NCBI GenBank assembly: GCA_028819575.1
Contig: JAPPLB010000186.1
Span: forward strand, 1-44,474
Reading direction: 5' to 3'
Origin: Bryobacterales bacterium
GTDB taxonomy: Bacteria > Acidobacteriota > Terriglobia > Bryobacterales > UBA6623
Length of the DNA: 44,474 nt
This document shows, piece by piece, positions 1 through 11,193 of the stretch (within the stretch, counting starts at the first letter, position 1; every line of letters begins with the position of its first letter). The position numbers and the translations under genes were made by a program. The notes beneath the pieces are model-generated. The model searched no databases. It was not told the DNA's origin and was given only the letters and a program-made list of their open reading frames with translations.

Positions 1-171
1 GACGAACGACAAAGCCGACGGCCGCAAATGTCCGTCGCCCAAAGGGTTACGCGCCTCTTCCGCTCGGTTGAGCGCAGAGCGAGATGCCGCCTTCCTGAAG
101 CAGCCAGGGAGTACGCAATCGGTCCAGGGGCGCGTAACGCCGCCCGCGTGACTTTTGACACGGGCTGCTAG
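1..171 (-). repeat. Copy 1 of a repeat element (partial, cut by window edge)
   Basis: Reverse-complement match to the element at 21553-21722. Bases 1-55 match 21668-21722 at 53 of 55 positions, and bases 129-164 match 21559-21594 at 34 of 36. The 73 bases between the two blocks have exactly the same length in both copies but have diverged strongly. A nested inverted repeat (GTTACGCGCC at 46-55, GGCGCGTAAC at 129-138) is kept. The element ends near 169-171 with the same terminal sequence as the other copy. The left end lies outside the window. No gene lies in 1-236. Confidence 0.8.
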
Positions 172-236
172 AGGCTGGCAAGCTCGGCGTGTGGAGCGCA
201 CTCGGAGTTTGTCGATCTCACCCGGAATTCGGATTT

Positions 237-1247
237 TCATTCCTTCCAGTCCGCGACGAAGATATTGAACTCGTAGCGGCCCGTGGCCTTCCAGTCGGAG
301 GTAAACACCAGCTTCCCGCCGTCGGGCGAGAACTCGGGGAATGAGGTGAACCCCCCGAAGTCCGTCACCTGGCGCAGGTTCGAGCCGTCCAGGTCCATCA
401 GGAAGAGCTCGAAATGGCGGCTGTCGCAATCGTGCCGGTTGGACGAAAAAATGATCTGCTTGCCGTCCGGGGTGAACTGCGGGGCGAAGCTGGCGCAGCC
501 GAAATCCGAGATCCGCTTCGCGCCGCTGCCGTCGGAGTCCGCCACGAAGATCTCCATCCTCATCGGAGCGGTCAGGTCTTGCGCCAACAGGTCCTTGTAC
601 TTCCGGATGTCCTCCTCGCCGCTGGGGTGATGGGCGCGCCACACCATCTTCTCCCCGTCGGGTGAGAGGAAAGCGCCGCCGTCATAGCCGAGGCTGCGAG
701 TGAGTTGGCGCTTGCCGGAGCCGTCCGGCGACATCGACCACAATTCCAGATCGCCCGAGGCCTTCGAGGTGTAGATGATCCGCTTCGTCTTCCAGTTGAC
801 GGTCCCTTCGGTGTCGTACCCATCGGCCGTCGTCAGCTTCCGCAGGCCCTTCCCGTCCCGCCCCACGGCAAAGATGTCGTAGCTGGGATACACCGCCCAG
901 ACGTAGCCCTTCGAGCGGTCCGGCCGCGGCGGACAGGCATCGCCGCCCTCGTGGGTCGAGCCGAACAGGATCTCGTCGCCGCCGGGCAGGAAGTAGCCGC
1001 AGGTCGTCGCACCCTTGCCGGTCGAGACCATCCGGACATCGCTGCCGTCGCTCTTCATCACGTAGATCTGGTCACAGCGATGCTCGCCTCGCGTCGACTG
1101 AAACACCAGCTCCTCGCCGTCGGGCGACCAGTAGGCCTCGGCGTTCTGGCCCCCGGAGGTGAGTTGCCGGATGTTCGCGAGGTAGCGGCTGCTCTGCGCG
1201 GGGAGCAGAGCGCAGCCCAAGAGGAGGATCCAAAGACGGCTCATCAC
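237..1247 (-). CDS. Secreted PD40/TolB-like beta-propeller protein
   Basis: A 336-residue protein with a short hydrophobic signal peptide (about residues 4-20). At least five repeats of the form 'WSPDGEELVFQS', 'FLPGGDEILFGS', 'LSPDGEKMVW', 'FTPDGKQIIFSS' and 'FSPDGGKLVFTS' follow, typical of PD40/TolB-type propeller blades. Such proteins act in the periplasm or at the cell surface; some are part of Tol-Pal or fused to peptidases. This one has no peptidase or other extra domain, so its role is open. The first codon is GTG at 1247, directly followed by ATG at 1244, and either could be used. It lies 27 bases downstream of the tRNA-binding gene on the same strand and is probably co-transcribed with it. 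Confidence 0.8.
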   Translation of the reverse strand: MMSRLWILLLGCALLPAQSSRYLANIRQLTSGGQNAEAYWSPDGEELVFQSTRGEHRCDQIYVMKSDGSDVRMVSTGKGATTCGYFLPGGDEILFGSTHEGGDACPPRPDRSKGYVWAVYPSYDIFAVGRDGKGLRKLTTADGYDTEGTVNWKTKRIIYTSKASGDLELWSMSPDGSGKRQLTRSLGYDGGAFLSPDGEKMVWRAHHPSGEEDIRKYKDLLAQDLTAPMRMEIFVADSDGSGAKRISDFGCASFAPQFTPDGKQIIFSSNRHDCDSRHFELFLMDLDGSNLRQVTDFGGFTSFPEFSPDGGKLVFTSDWKATGRYEFNIFVADWKE

Positions 1248-1274
1248 TGTATGGCTTTCTCCCTCTCCGATTTC

Positions 1275-1640
1275 TCAACCCGCGCGGGCGCCATTCGGGA
1301 CCGAGTGCTCTGGGGTCAGGAACGCCGGTTGAAGGCCGTCCTCATAACCGACGTCGAATATCATGCCCTCCGAGATTTCCCCTCCCATCATCTTCCTCGG
1401 CTCCAGGTTGACGATGAACAACGCCTGTCGACCTTCGATTTCGGTCGGATCCTCGCGCTCCTGTTTCATCCCCACGAATATCGTCCGCTTGTGGTCGCCG
1501 AAATCGACCTTGAGACGAACGAGTTTGTTAGACCCTTCGACCTCACTGACGCTCTCGATCGTGCCGACGCGGGCGTCAACTTGATTGACGACATCGATGT
1601 TGATGGGGGGCTTGACCCGTGCAGGCTTCATTTCTTCCAA
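1275..1640 (-). CDS. CsaA-like tRNA-binding domain protein
   Basis: A 121-residue single-domain protein of the tRNA-binding (OB-fold) family found in CsaA and at the C-terminus of methionyl-tRNA synthetase. The family pattern is clear: 'DARVGTIESVSEVEGSNKL' near the N-terminus, then 'NLEPRKMMGGEISEGM' in the second half, matching the usual N-L-x-P-R-K-M-x-G-x-x-S-x-G-M signature. Members bind tRNA or act as chaperones; the specific client here is unknown. TTG at 1640 is preceded by GGGAG at a 5-base spacing, whereas ATG at 1631 is 14 bases from it, so the TTG start is preferred. First gene of a likely two-gene operon with the PD40 protein. Confidence 0.82.
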   Translation of the reverse strand: MEEMKPARVKPPINIDVVNQVDARVGTIESVSEVEGSNKLVRLKVDFGDHKRTIFVGMKQEREDPTEIEGRQALFIVNLEPRKMMGGEISEGMIFDVGYEDGLQPAFLTPEHSVPNGARAG

Positions 1641-1728
1641 TCGACTCCCATAAAGCGCTCCCAGGAAGCGCTCAGAGGCGTTTCGTGGCGTGAGAAGTCA
1701 AGAGATAAAGTCATGGTTGAGACTCCCG

Positions 1729-1734
1729 ATTATA
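1729..1734 (-). promoter_or_regulatory. Probable -10 box for the tRNA-binding/PD40 operon
   Basis: On the minus strand this reads TATAAT, a perfect -10 hexamer, about 90 bases before the TTG start at 1640. No good -35 lies at 16-18 bases. The implied leader contains a 6-bp hairpin (AGCGCT at 1654-1659 and 1667-1672). Confidence 0.4.
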
Positions 1735-1771
1735 GTCGATTGACCGCAAAACGCACCGTTTCCACCGGTGA

Positions 1772-1836
1772 GCAAGATGTCGTGCTAAACTATTCATGAT
1801 GTGCAAGATGTTGCGCTAAGATGCCTATGCAAGATG
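1772..1836 (+). repeat. Three spaced GCAAGATG repeats in the divergent spacer before smc
   Basis: GCAAGATG occurs at 1772-1779, 1803-1810 and 1829-1836. The first two copies extend to a 17-base unit (1772-1788 and 1803-1819) with only two differences and a 31-base period, i.e. about three helical turns. The middle copy contains a small dyad, GCAA-GATG-TTGC. The 334-base spacer 1641-1974 separates the minus-strand operon from smc and has no gene. The arrangement suggests a regulator-binding array; the regulator is unknown. Confidence 0.5.
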
Positions 1837-1920
1837 CATGACCAGGGATAGGATATTCACACGGGGCGGCCTTGATCCGCCTGCTTCCCTTCCCCCGCCA
1901 TCCCGGAAAAGGGGGAAGGT

Positions 1921-1937
1921 TCCTGTCCGGGACAGGA
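1921..1937. promoter_or_regulatory. Perfect 8-bp-arm palindrome upstream of smc
   Basis: TCCTGTCC-G-GGACAGGA, an uninterrupted dyad with a single central base, 38 bases before the smc start. It could be an operator or a leader hairpin. There is no T-tract, so a terminator is unlikely. Confidence 0.4.
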
Positions 1938-1974
1938 GACCCGCGCCGTCCCGGGCCCGAAAGGCTTCGCTCTC

Positions 1975-5688
<3,714 letters not shown>

Positions 5689-5694
5689 AGAGAT

Positions 5695-5732
5695 AAAGGC
5701 CGTGATTCGTGTCTCGTGATTTGTGAAAAACC
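5695..5732 (+). repeat. Short dispersed repeat of GTGATTCGTG type
   Basis: The string starting GCCGTGATTCGTG and ending GTGAAAAACC lies just after smc. It is matched closely at 10049-10077, after the aminotransferase gene, where eight internal bases are missing. A weaker trace occurs near 34786. All copies lie in intergenic positions just downstream of genes. Internally it is made of GTGATTCGTG/ACTCGTG-like units. Confidence 0.5.
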
Positions 5733-5841
5733 CGTTGGCCGGGCTTGGGGTTGCTCTCGGTGGAGCCGCCGGAGGGGCAGGGAAACCCCCGTGTTTTGTG
5801 TTGCGTGATGCTTGTGGCGGGCGGCGTGGCAGGGGCTGCTG

Positions 5842-5850
5842 TGGTATACT
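5842..5850 (+). promoter_or_regulatory. Extended -10 promoter for rpsO
   Basis: TGGTATACT, a TGn-extended -10 (TATACT at 5845-5850), 54 bases before the rpsO start. No clear -35 at 17 bases, which is usual for extended -10 promoters. Confidence 0.5.
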
Positions 5851-5903
5851 CACGGTGTAACGTAAAGGGAAAAGAAGAAAAAGGAGTCGAAAGACGGACG
5901 GCC

Positions 5904-6173
5904 ATGCCCTTAGAGACGCAGGCGAAGAAAGAGATTATCGCCACGTATCGAACCCACAGGTCCGACGTGGGCTCGACGGAAGTGCAGGTTGCCATCCTGA
6001 CCACGAGGATCAAGGGGTTGACCGAGCACCTCAAGGGACATCACAAGGATTTCTCTTCCCGGCGAGGCTTGCTGACCATGGTGAGCCGCCGGCGCCGATT
6101 GCTGCGGTACCTCCGCAACACCAGTCCCGGGCGATACCGGAAGCTGATCAAGAGTCTGGGCCTGCGCGGCTAG
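5904..6173 (+). CDS. rpsO: 30S ribosomal protein S15
   Basis: 89 residues, the exact usual size of bacterial S15. It shows the family hallmarks '[20 protein letters not shown]', '[12 protein letters not shown]' and 'RRRRLLRYL'. S15 is a primary 16S rRNA binder in the platform of the small subunit. An in-frame upstream extension to 5745 exists, but the ATG at 5904 gives the family N-terminus. A purine-rich AAGGAG (5881-5886) lies 17 bases upstream of this ATG, unusually far. In many bacteria S15 represses its own translation through its leader, so this long spacing and purine run may be part of such a leader (inference). pnp follows, as in many bacteria. Confidence 0.97.
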   Translation: MPLETQAKKEIIATYRTHRSDVGSTEVQVAILTTRIKGLTEHLKGHHKDFSSRRGLLTMVSRRRRLLRYLRNTSPGRYRKLIKSLGLRG

Positions 6174-6232
6174 GCCGTTCGTCGTGTCCGGGATGAGCCC
6201 GTTCACGAAAACCGATCCCCATCCAGTTGCCG

Positions 6233-6267
6233 GCGAACCGACGGTTCGCAGCCGAGTCCCTTGACTC
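6233..6267 (+). promoter_or_regulatory. Tandem hairpins in the rpsO-pnp spacer
   Basis: GCGAACC-GAC-GGTTCGC (6233-6249) is a perfect 7-bp stem with a 3-base loop. GAGTC-CCTT-GACTC (6254-6267) follows directly. Neither has a T-tract. They may attenuate or mark a processing site between rpsO and pnp in the 326-base spacer. Confidence 0.4.
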
Positions 6268-6450
6268 TGCCGACCGCCGGTCTCGCACTTGGCGGCGTCC
6301 TCGGGCGTCACCGTGAATCTTTCCGTCGTATCCCTCCACTTCACCCGGACGACGGATGCGGGCGAGGATTTTTCCTTCGTACGCGCTCCCAGGTTCCCGG
6401 GGCTTGCTTCTGGTTCCCTCCAACATTTCAAACCAAGACGAGCAGGGCCT

Positions 6451-6481
6451 CCGCCGCGTTGTTGCGGCGGCGCCAAGCGCC
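6451..6481 (+). promoter_or_regulatory. Leader hairpins immediately before pnp
   Basis: CCGCCGC-GTTGTT-GCGGCGG (6451-6470), overlapped by an alternative GGCGC-CAA-GCGCC (6469-6481), ends 18 bases before the pnp start. In E. coli the pnp leader hairpin is cut by RNase III and PNPase then represses its own synthesis. The placement here fits a similar control; that is inference. Confidence 0.45.
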
Positions 6482-6499
6482 TGCTCCTGAAAGAAGAAC

Positions 6500-8620
6500 A
6501 TGAAACAAACAGTAGAGATCGAGCTCGGCTCTCGAACGATCGAGCTCGAAACCGGCCGTCTGGCCAAACAAGCCGGCGGCGCGGTCATCGTGCGCTGCGG
6601 CGATTCGACCGTATTGGTCACGGCGACCGCTGCCGAAAAGCCCCGCGAGGGCATTGACTTTTTCCCGCTCACGGTCGACTACCGTGAATACACCTATGCC
6701 GCGGGCAGAATCCCCGGCGGCTACATCAAACGTGAAGGGCGTCCTTCGGAAAAGGAGGTCCTGACCAGCCGTCTCATCGACCGGCCGATCCGGCCGTTGT
6801 TCGCCGAGGGCTTCCGCAACGAAACGCAGGTGATCGCGTTCGTGCAATCGGCGGACCCGGAGTTCGACCCGAGCATGCTGGCGATGGTGGGAGCCTCCGC
6901 CGCGCTGACGATATCCGATATCCCGTTCCTGTATCCGATCGGCGCGGTGCGCGTCGGGCGGGCCGCAGGCGAGTGGGTGCTCAACCCGAGCTACCCACAG
7001 ATCGACGAGGGCGACTTGAACATCGTCGTCGCGGCCGCGGACGAGGGCCTCGTGATGGTCGAGTCGAGCGCCTCGGGAGTGAGTGAAGCCGACATGGTCG
7101 CGGCCATGCGAGTGGGCCACGAAGGCTGCCGCAAGATCATTCAGGGCGTGCGGGAACTGGCGGCGAAAGCCGGCAAGCCGAAACGGAACGTCGAGCCTCC
7201 TGTGTTTGACGAAGAGGCCTTCCAGGCCTTCTCGGACAAGTGGAGCGCGCGGATGACCGAAGCGCTCGATACGAGCCAGACCGGCAAACTCGACAGTCAA
7301 GCCAGGGTCAACGCCCTGAAGAAAGAGGTTGTCGAAGAGCAGGGCGACGACGATGACCAGGCCGCCCAAGCCGGCAAGTTTTTCAACCGCCTGAAGGAAT
7401 CGTTGTTCCGGCAATCGATTCTCGAAAAGAAACGACGGCCCGACGGCCGCTCTTTCGACGAGATCCGCGAACTCACCTGCGAAGTGTCCGAACTGCCGCG
7501 CGCGCATGGCTCGGCCGTCTTCACACGCGGCGAAACGCAAGCGCTGGCAACGGTGACCCTGGGCACCCAAGACGAGGGCCAGCGACAGGAGAAGCTCGAA
7601 AACCCCGATACCCAGAAGAGCTTCATGGTGCACTACAACTTCCCGCCGTTCAGCGTCGGCGAGGTGTCGTTCCTGCGCGGCGCGGGCCGCCGCGAGATCG
7701 GCCACGGCATGCTGGCCGAGCGCGCGCTTTCGGCCGTGATCCCCGACGACGAGGATTTCCCCTACACGATCCGGATCGTCAGCGACATCCTCGAATCGAA
7801 CGGATCGAGCTCGATGGCGACCGTCTGCGGCGGAACGCTGGCGATGATGGACGCCGGCGTGCCGATCAAAGCGCCCGTGGCGGGCATCGCGATGGGGCTG
7901 GTGACCGGCGGCGACGGGGACACGGCGATTCTCACCGACATCGCCGGCGCCGAGGATCACTACGGCGACATGGATTTCAAGGTCGCCGGCACGCGGGACG
8001 GGATTACGGCGCTGCAGATGGACATCAAGCAGCCCAACGTCAGCCTGGAAGTGCTCGAAACGGCGCTCGATCAAGCCAAGCGGGCGCGATTCGAGATTCT
8101 CGACGCGATCGAGGCCGCCATCCCCGAACCGCGCAGCAACATCTCACCCCATGCGCCGCGCATCTACACGTTGAACATTCCGACCGCCAAGATTCGCGAC
8201 GTGATCGGACCGGGCGGCAAGATGATCAAGAGCATCGTGATGGAGTCGGGCGCGAAGATCGACGTCCATGACGACGGCACGGTGCAGATCGCGTCGAGCG
8301 ACGAGCAGGCCGCGAACAAGGCGATCCAGATGATCAAGGACCTGACGGCCTCGGCCGAGGTCAACAAGACCTATCTGGGCACGGTGACGCGCATCGTGGA
8401 CTTCGGCGCGTTCGTCGAGATTTTCCCCGGCACCGAGGGCCTGCTGCACATCAGCGAGATCGCCGAGCACCGCATTCGCAGCGTCAAGGACGAGCTGAAG
8501 CAGGGCGACCAGATTCTGGTCAAATGCCTGGCCCTGGACGGTAATAAAATCAAGCTGAGCCGCAAGGCCGTGCTGCGCGAACAGCGCAACAAGCGCAAGT
8601 TCGCGAAACAGGCCGAATAG
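6500..8620 (+). CDS. pnp: Polyribonucleotide nucleotidyltransferase (PNPase)
   Basis: 706 residues, normal PNPase length. It carries out phosphorolytic 3'-to-5' RNA degradation, usually as a trimer and often bound to a degradosome. Two RNase PH domains flank a helical linker. The second core holds the catalytic acidic cluster ('EDHYGDMDFKVAG' and 'LQMDIK'). It is followed by a KH domain with the GxxG loop in 'DVIGPGGKMIKSI', then a C-terminal S1 domain ('GTVTRIVDFGAFVEIFPGTEG'). The ATG is preceded by a modest AGAAGAA ribosome-binding site. The gene follows rpsO, the classical order, with hairpins between them. Confidence 0.97.
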   Translation: MKQTVEIELGSRTIELETGRLAKQAGGAVIVRCGDSTVLVTATAAEKPREGIDFFPLTVDYREYTYAAGRIPGGYIKREGRPSEKEVLTSRLIDRPIRPLFAEGFRNETQVIAFVQSADPEFDPSMLAMVGASAALTISDIPFLYPIGAVRVGRAAGEWVLNPSYPQIDEGDLNIVVAAADEGLVMVESSASGVSEADMVAAMRVGHEGCRKIIQGVRELAAKAGKPKRNVEPPVFDEEAFQAFSDKWSARMTEALDTSQTGKLDSQARVNALKKEVVEEQGDDDDQAAQAGKFFNRLKESLFRQSILEKKRRPDGRSFDEIRELTCEVSELPRAHGSAVFTRGETQALATVTLGTQDEGQRQEKLENPDTQKSFMVHYNFPPFSVGEVSFLRGAGRREIGHGMLAERALSAVIPDDEDFPYTIRIVSDILESNGSSSMATVCGGTLAMMDAGVPIKAPVAGIAMGLVTGGDGDTAILTDIAGAEDHYGDMDFKVAGTRDGITALQMDIKQPNVSLEVLETALDQAKRARFEILDAIEAAIPEPRSNISPHAPRIYTLNIPTAKIRDVIGPGGKMIKSIVMESGAKIDVHDDGTVQIASSDEQAANKAIQMIKDLTASAEVNKTYLGTVTRIVDFGAFVEIFPGTEGLLHISEIAEHRIRSVKDELKQGDQILVKCLALDGNKIKLSRKAVLREQRNKRKFAKQAE

Positions 8621-8640
8621 GATCAACACCGTTTTCCCCC

Positions 8641-8662
8641 GGGGCGGCTGTTGCGCCGCCCC
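8641..8662 (+). terminator. Hairpin after pnp
   Basis: GGGGCGGC-TGTTGC-GCCGCCCC: a perfect 8-bp GC stem with a 6-base loop, 20 bases after pnp and 20 before the next start. It lacks a downstream T-run (a T-run lies upstream), so it may stabilise the 3' end rather than terminate fully. Confidence 0.45.
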
Positions 8663-8681
8663 GACCCATGGGAGGTTCACG

Positions 8682-10019
8682 ATGGCGGAACGATCGCGCC
8701 GTTTCTTCTTGAGCATGGCGTCGGCGGCCGGAACGGCCGGGGCGCGCATGGCGGCGGCAACCCTGGGGGACAAGCCGGCCGTGCTCGGCGGCAGGCCGAT
8801 CCGCAAGAAACCGTTCCCCGTCTGGCCGATCGTCCGCAAGAGCGACGAGAAGGTCTGGATGTCGGTCCTGAGGACGCTGAAGTGGAACCGCACGCGGGGG
8901 AGCGCGGTCAAGCAGTTCGAGGAGACCTGGGCCCGCCGTCTCGGCGCAAGCTACTGCCTTGCCACGTCCGGCGGGACAACCGCCCTATGGACGGCGCTGA
9001 ACGCCCTCGACGTCGGGCCGAAGGACGAGGTGCTCGTTCCGCCGTACACGTTCATCGCCACGGTGAACGTCGTATTGCTGCAGCACGCCTTGCCGGTGTT
9101 CGTGGACACCGACCGCGAGACGTTCCAGATCGACGCCAAGAAGATCGAAGAGCGCATCACTCCCCGGACGCGCTGCATCCTGCCGGTCCACATGGGCGGC
9201 GCGGCGGCGGAGATGGACCTCATTCTCGAGCTGGCCAGGAAGCATAAGCTGTCGGTCGTGGAAGACGCCTGCCAGTCGCATCTCGCCGAGTGGCGCAATC
9301 AGCCCGTTGCAACCGTGGGAGACATCGGGTGCTTCAGCTTCCAAGCGTCGAAGAACCTGAACTGCGGCGAGGGCGGCGCGCTGATCACCAACAGCGACGA
9401 ACTGATCGCGCGGGCCGAGCGCTTCCATACCAACGGCGGCTCGGTAGGCAAGGCGGACAACCCGATTCCGCACCGCACGAACGGATGCAACCTGCGGATG
9501 ACGGAGTTTCAAGGGGCGCTGCTTGCGGCGCAGTACGACCGGGTCGAAGAACAGGCGCGGGAGAGAGAGGACCATGCCGGCTACCTGACGAGCCTGTTCG
9601 ACGAGATCGACGGCATCGCGCCGGCGCGCGTGTACGAAGGCTGCACGCGCAACGCCTACCACCTGTACATGTTCCGCTACGACCCGCATGCCTTCGCCGG
9701 ACTGCCGCGGGAAGGGTTCGTCAAGGCGCTGCGAGCGGAGGGCGTTCACTGCTCGACCGGCTACCGTCCGCTCAACAAGGACAAGTTCCTCGAGCACACC
9801 TTCCAGTCGCGCGCATTTCGAAGCATTTATTCCGACAAGGAACTGAACAACTGGCGCGAGCGCAACCACACGCCTGAAAACGACCGGCTGTGCAGCGAGG
9901 CGGTCTGGCTCACGCAGAGCAAGCTGCTCGGCTCCCGCGACGACATGGATCAGATCGCCGAGGCGGTGCGGAAGATCCAGGCGTTCGCTCCGGAAATCCG
10001 CAAGGCGGGGGTTGGGTGA
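8682..10019 (+). CDS. DegT/DnrJ/EryC1/StrS-family aminotransferase with Tat-like N-terminus
   Basis: A 445-residue PLP-dependent fold-type I enzyme of the sugar aminotransferase family. The PLP lysine is K224 in 'FSFQASKNLNCGEGGAL', and the cofactor-nitrogen aspartate is in 'VVEDACQSH' (D195). 'SGGTTALWTAL' forms the phosphate-binding turn. The substrate would be a keto-sugar or similar ketone, or a relative such as AHBA. It has no sugar-biosynthesis neighbours here. The N-terminus is odd: 'SRRFFLSMASAAG' (residues 5-17) resembles a twin-arginine signal, followed by an Ala/Gly stretch, in a family that is normally cytoplasmic. GGGAGG precedes the ATG at a good distance, which supports this start. 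It may be exported folded with its PLP. Confidence 0.85.
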   Translation: MAERSRRFFLSMASAAGTAGARMAAATLGDKPAVLGGRPIRKKPFPVWPIVRKSDEKVWMSVLRTLKWNRTRGSAVKQFEETWARRLGASYCLATSGGTTALWTALNALDVGPKDEVLVPPYTFIATVNVVLLQHALPVFVDTDRETFQIDAKKIEERITPRTRCILPVHMGGAAAEMDLILELARKHKLSVVEDACQSHLAEWRNQPVATVGDIGCFSFQASKNLNCGEGGALITNSDELIARAERFHTNGGSVGKADNPIPHRTNGCNLRMTEFQGALLAAQYDRVEEQAREREDHAGYLTSLFDEIDGIAPARVYEGCTRNAYHLYMFRYDPHAFAGLPREGFVKALRAEGVHCSTGYRPLNKDKFLEHTFQSRAFRSIYSDKELNNWRERNHTPENDRLCSEAVWLTQSKLLGSRDDMDQIAEAVRKIQAFAPEIRKAGVG

Positions 10020-10048
10020 AGAGGGGAAAAAGGCTGTGTTTCGAAAAA

Positions 10049-10077
10049 AAGCCGTGATTCGTGACTCGTGAAAAACC
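10049..10077 (+). repeat. Second copy of the GTGATTCGTG-type repeat
   Basis: GCCGTGATTCGTG followed by ACTCGTGAAAAACC, matching 5695-5732 with a short internal deletion. Related half-units (AAGGCTGTG) lie on both sides at 10030 and 10081. It sits in the 301-base spacer 10020-10320 between the aminotransferase and hicA. Confidence 0.5.
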
Positions 10078-10097
10078 TTAAAGGCTGTGATGCCGGC

Positions 10098-10116
10098 GCG
10101 GGCTGCTCCAGCCCGC
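10098..10116 (+). terminator. Hairpin downstream of the aminotransferase gene
   Basis: GCGGGCT-GCTCC-AGCCCGC, a perfect 7-bp stem with a 5-base loop, 79 bases after the aminotransferase stop. Only a short pyrimidine stretch follows, so terminator strength is uncertain. Confidence 0.4.
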
Positions 10117-10274
10117 CGCGCCTCTTCTGAAGGCGGTCCGCTTGCACCACATACATGATCCTGTTCACAGTGTCCTCTCCGTCCATATCACCTGCCCGTA
10201 AGGGCTCAGTCCGATTCAAAATCGAAACGGGCCTGTGTTGGCTGCGACGGGTGCTCTTGGAGAAAGAGAGAACA

Positions 10275-10314
10275 CAACAGTTCTGTTGACAACAACATTT
10301 CTGTTTACTATCCT
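10275..10314 (+). promoter_or_regulatory. hicAB promoter with two tandem operator-like repeats
   Basis: TTGACA (10286-10291) is spaced 17 bases from TATCCT (10309-10314), so transcription should begin at about 10321, which is the hicA start codon itself. Two related 14-base sites lie 18 bases apart: CAACAGTTCTGTTG (10275-10288, a perfect 6-bp-arm dyad over the -35) and CAACATTTCTGTTT (10293-10306, in the spacer). These are the natural targets of the DNA-binding C-terminus of HicB. Confidence 0.65.
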
Positions 10315-10320
10315 GCAAGC

Positions 10321-10509
10321 ATGAACGCCAGCGAACTTCGCCGCTGGCTGAAAAAGCAGGGCTGCACCTTCGAAACGCACAAGGGAGGCAGCGGACACCT
10401 CACGGTGCGTCGCGGGGACCGCACCTCGCAACTGCCAATGCACGGCGGGCGCAAGGAACTTGGCAAGGGTCTGGTGGAGAAGATCAAGAAGGACCTGGAG
10501 TTGGCATGA
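10321..10509 (+). CDS. hicA: HicA toxin (mRNA interferase)
   Basis: 62 residues, typical of HicA. These small double-stranded-RNA-binding-fold RNases cut mRNA and stop translation unless bound by HicB. The sequence has the family pattern 'LRRWLKKQGCTFETHKGGSGHL': H20 and H26, the second in the G-S-G-H motif, hold the expected active site. It ends with the usual 'LGKGLVEKIKKDLEL' helix. The 3' end overlaps hicB by four bases (ATGA). There is no ribosome-binding site, and the promoter places the transcript start on the ATG, so the message is probably leaderless. Confidence 0.93.
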   Translation: MNASELRRWLKKQGCTFETHKGGSGHLTVRRGDRTSQLPMHGGRKELGKGLVEKIKKDLELA

Positions 10510-10916
10510 TGGCCGAATACCCCGTCAGACTCACACCAGATGACAACGGCACGTTGCTCGTCACGTCGCCGGACTTCCCGGAACTGACCACTTTTGGTGA
10601 AGATCGCGACGATGCCCTGGCGCGGGCCATCGACGCCTTTGACGAAGCGATTGCGGCGCGAATTGCGCGACGCGAGGATGTTCCACGGCCTTCAAAAGGA
10701 AGGGTTCGCGTTGCCTTGCGCAGCATGACCGCCGTGAAACTCATCCTCTACCAGGAGATGCGGGATCAAGGAATCGGCAAGGCCGAACTCGCGCGGCGGC
10801 TTCACTGGCATTTGCCGCAGGTTGATCGCGTTCTCGACATTCAGCACCAGTCGCGGCTCGATCAGATCGACGCCGCTCTTGGCGCTATCGGTCTGCGCCT
10901 GCATGTAAACGTCTGA
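10506..10916 (+). CDS. hicB: HicB antitoxin
   Basis: 136 residues. The N-terminal half is the HicB partial RNase H-like fold ('YPVRLTPDDNGTLLVTSPDFPELTTFGEDRDDALARAIDAF'-type pattern, residues 4-45), which blocks HicA. The C-terminal half (about residues 75-125) contains an Xre-like helix-turn-helix ('GIGKAELARRLHWHLPQVDRVLD' region) for autorepression. The start is ATG at 10506, overlapping the hicA stop; a second ATG follows at once. Translational coupling keeps antitoxin and toxin in proportion. Confidence 0.92.
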   Translation: MMAEYPVRLTPDDNGTLLVTSPDFPELTTFGEDRDDALARAIDAFDEAIAARIARREDVPRPSKGRVRVALRSMTAVKLILYQEMRDQGIGKAELARRLHWHLPQVDRVLDIQHQSRLDQIDAALGAIGLRLHVNV

Positions 10917-11193
10917 CCTGCCTTTCTTCACCACGCGGCAAGGCGAAGTGCGTGAGCGAGCCGTCAGGACGAGGCGCGAGCCGCTTAACGCGTAGGCGTA
11001 CTTGATCGTACAAGTTGTCTGCCAAAAGGTTTGAGAGCCAGATGTGTCCTCGGTTTGCTTGAAGGTTATTGACGTTGACAGCACGGAGGGAGCCCGCCGG
11101 GGGACTACCGCAGGTATTCCGGGCGGGCGAGAATATTACCGGCGAACAGTTGCATCCGAGGTGAGCCGGCGGCTCGCTTCCAACGATGGGAAG

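Noticed and set aside
6428-8074. A 548-codon minus-strand frame opposite pnp
   Set aside because: Antisense shadow of pnp; no recognisable domains and no ribosome-binding site.
10917-11193. Weak GC-rich inverted repeats after hicB
   Set aside because: They lack a T-run and do not match the repeat element; only the hairpin at 11163-11175 is worth noting, as a possible end of the permease transcript.
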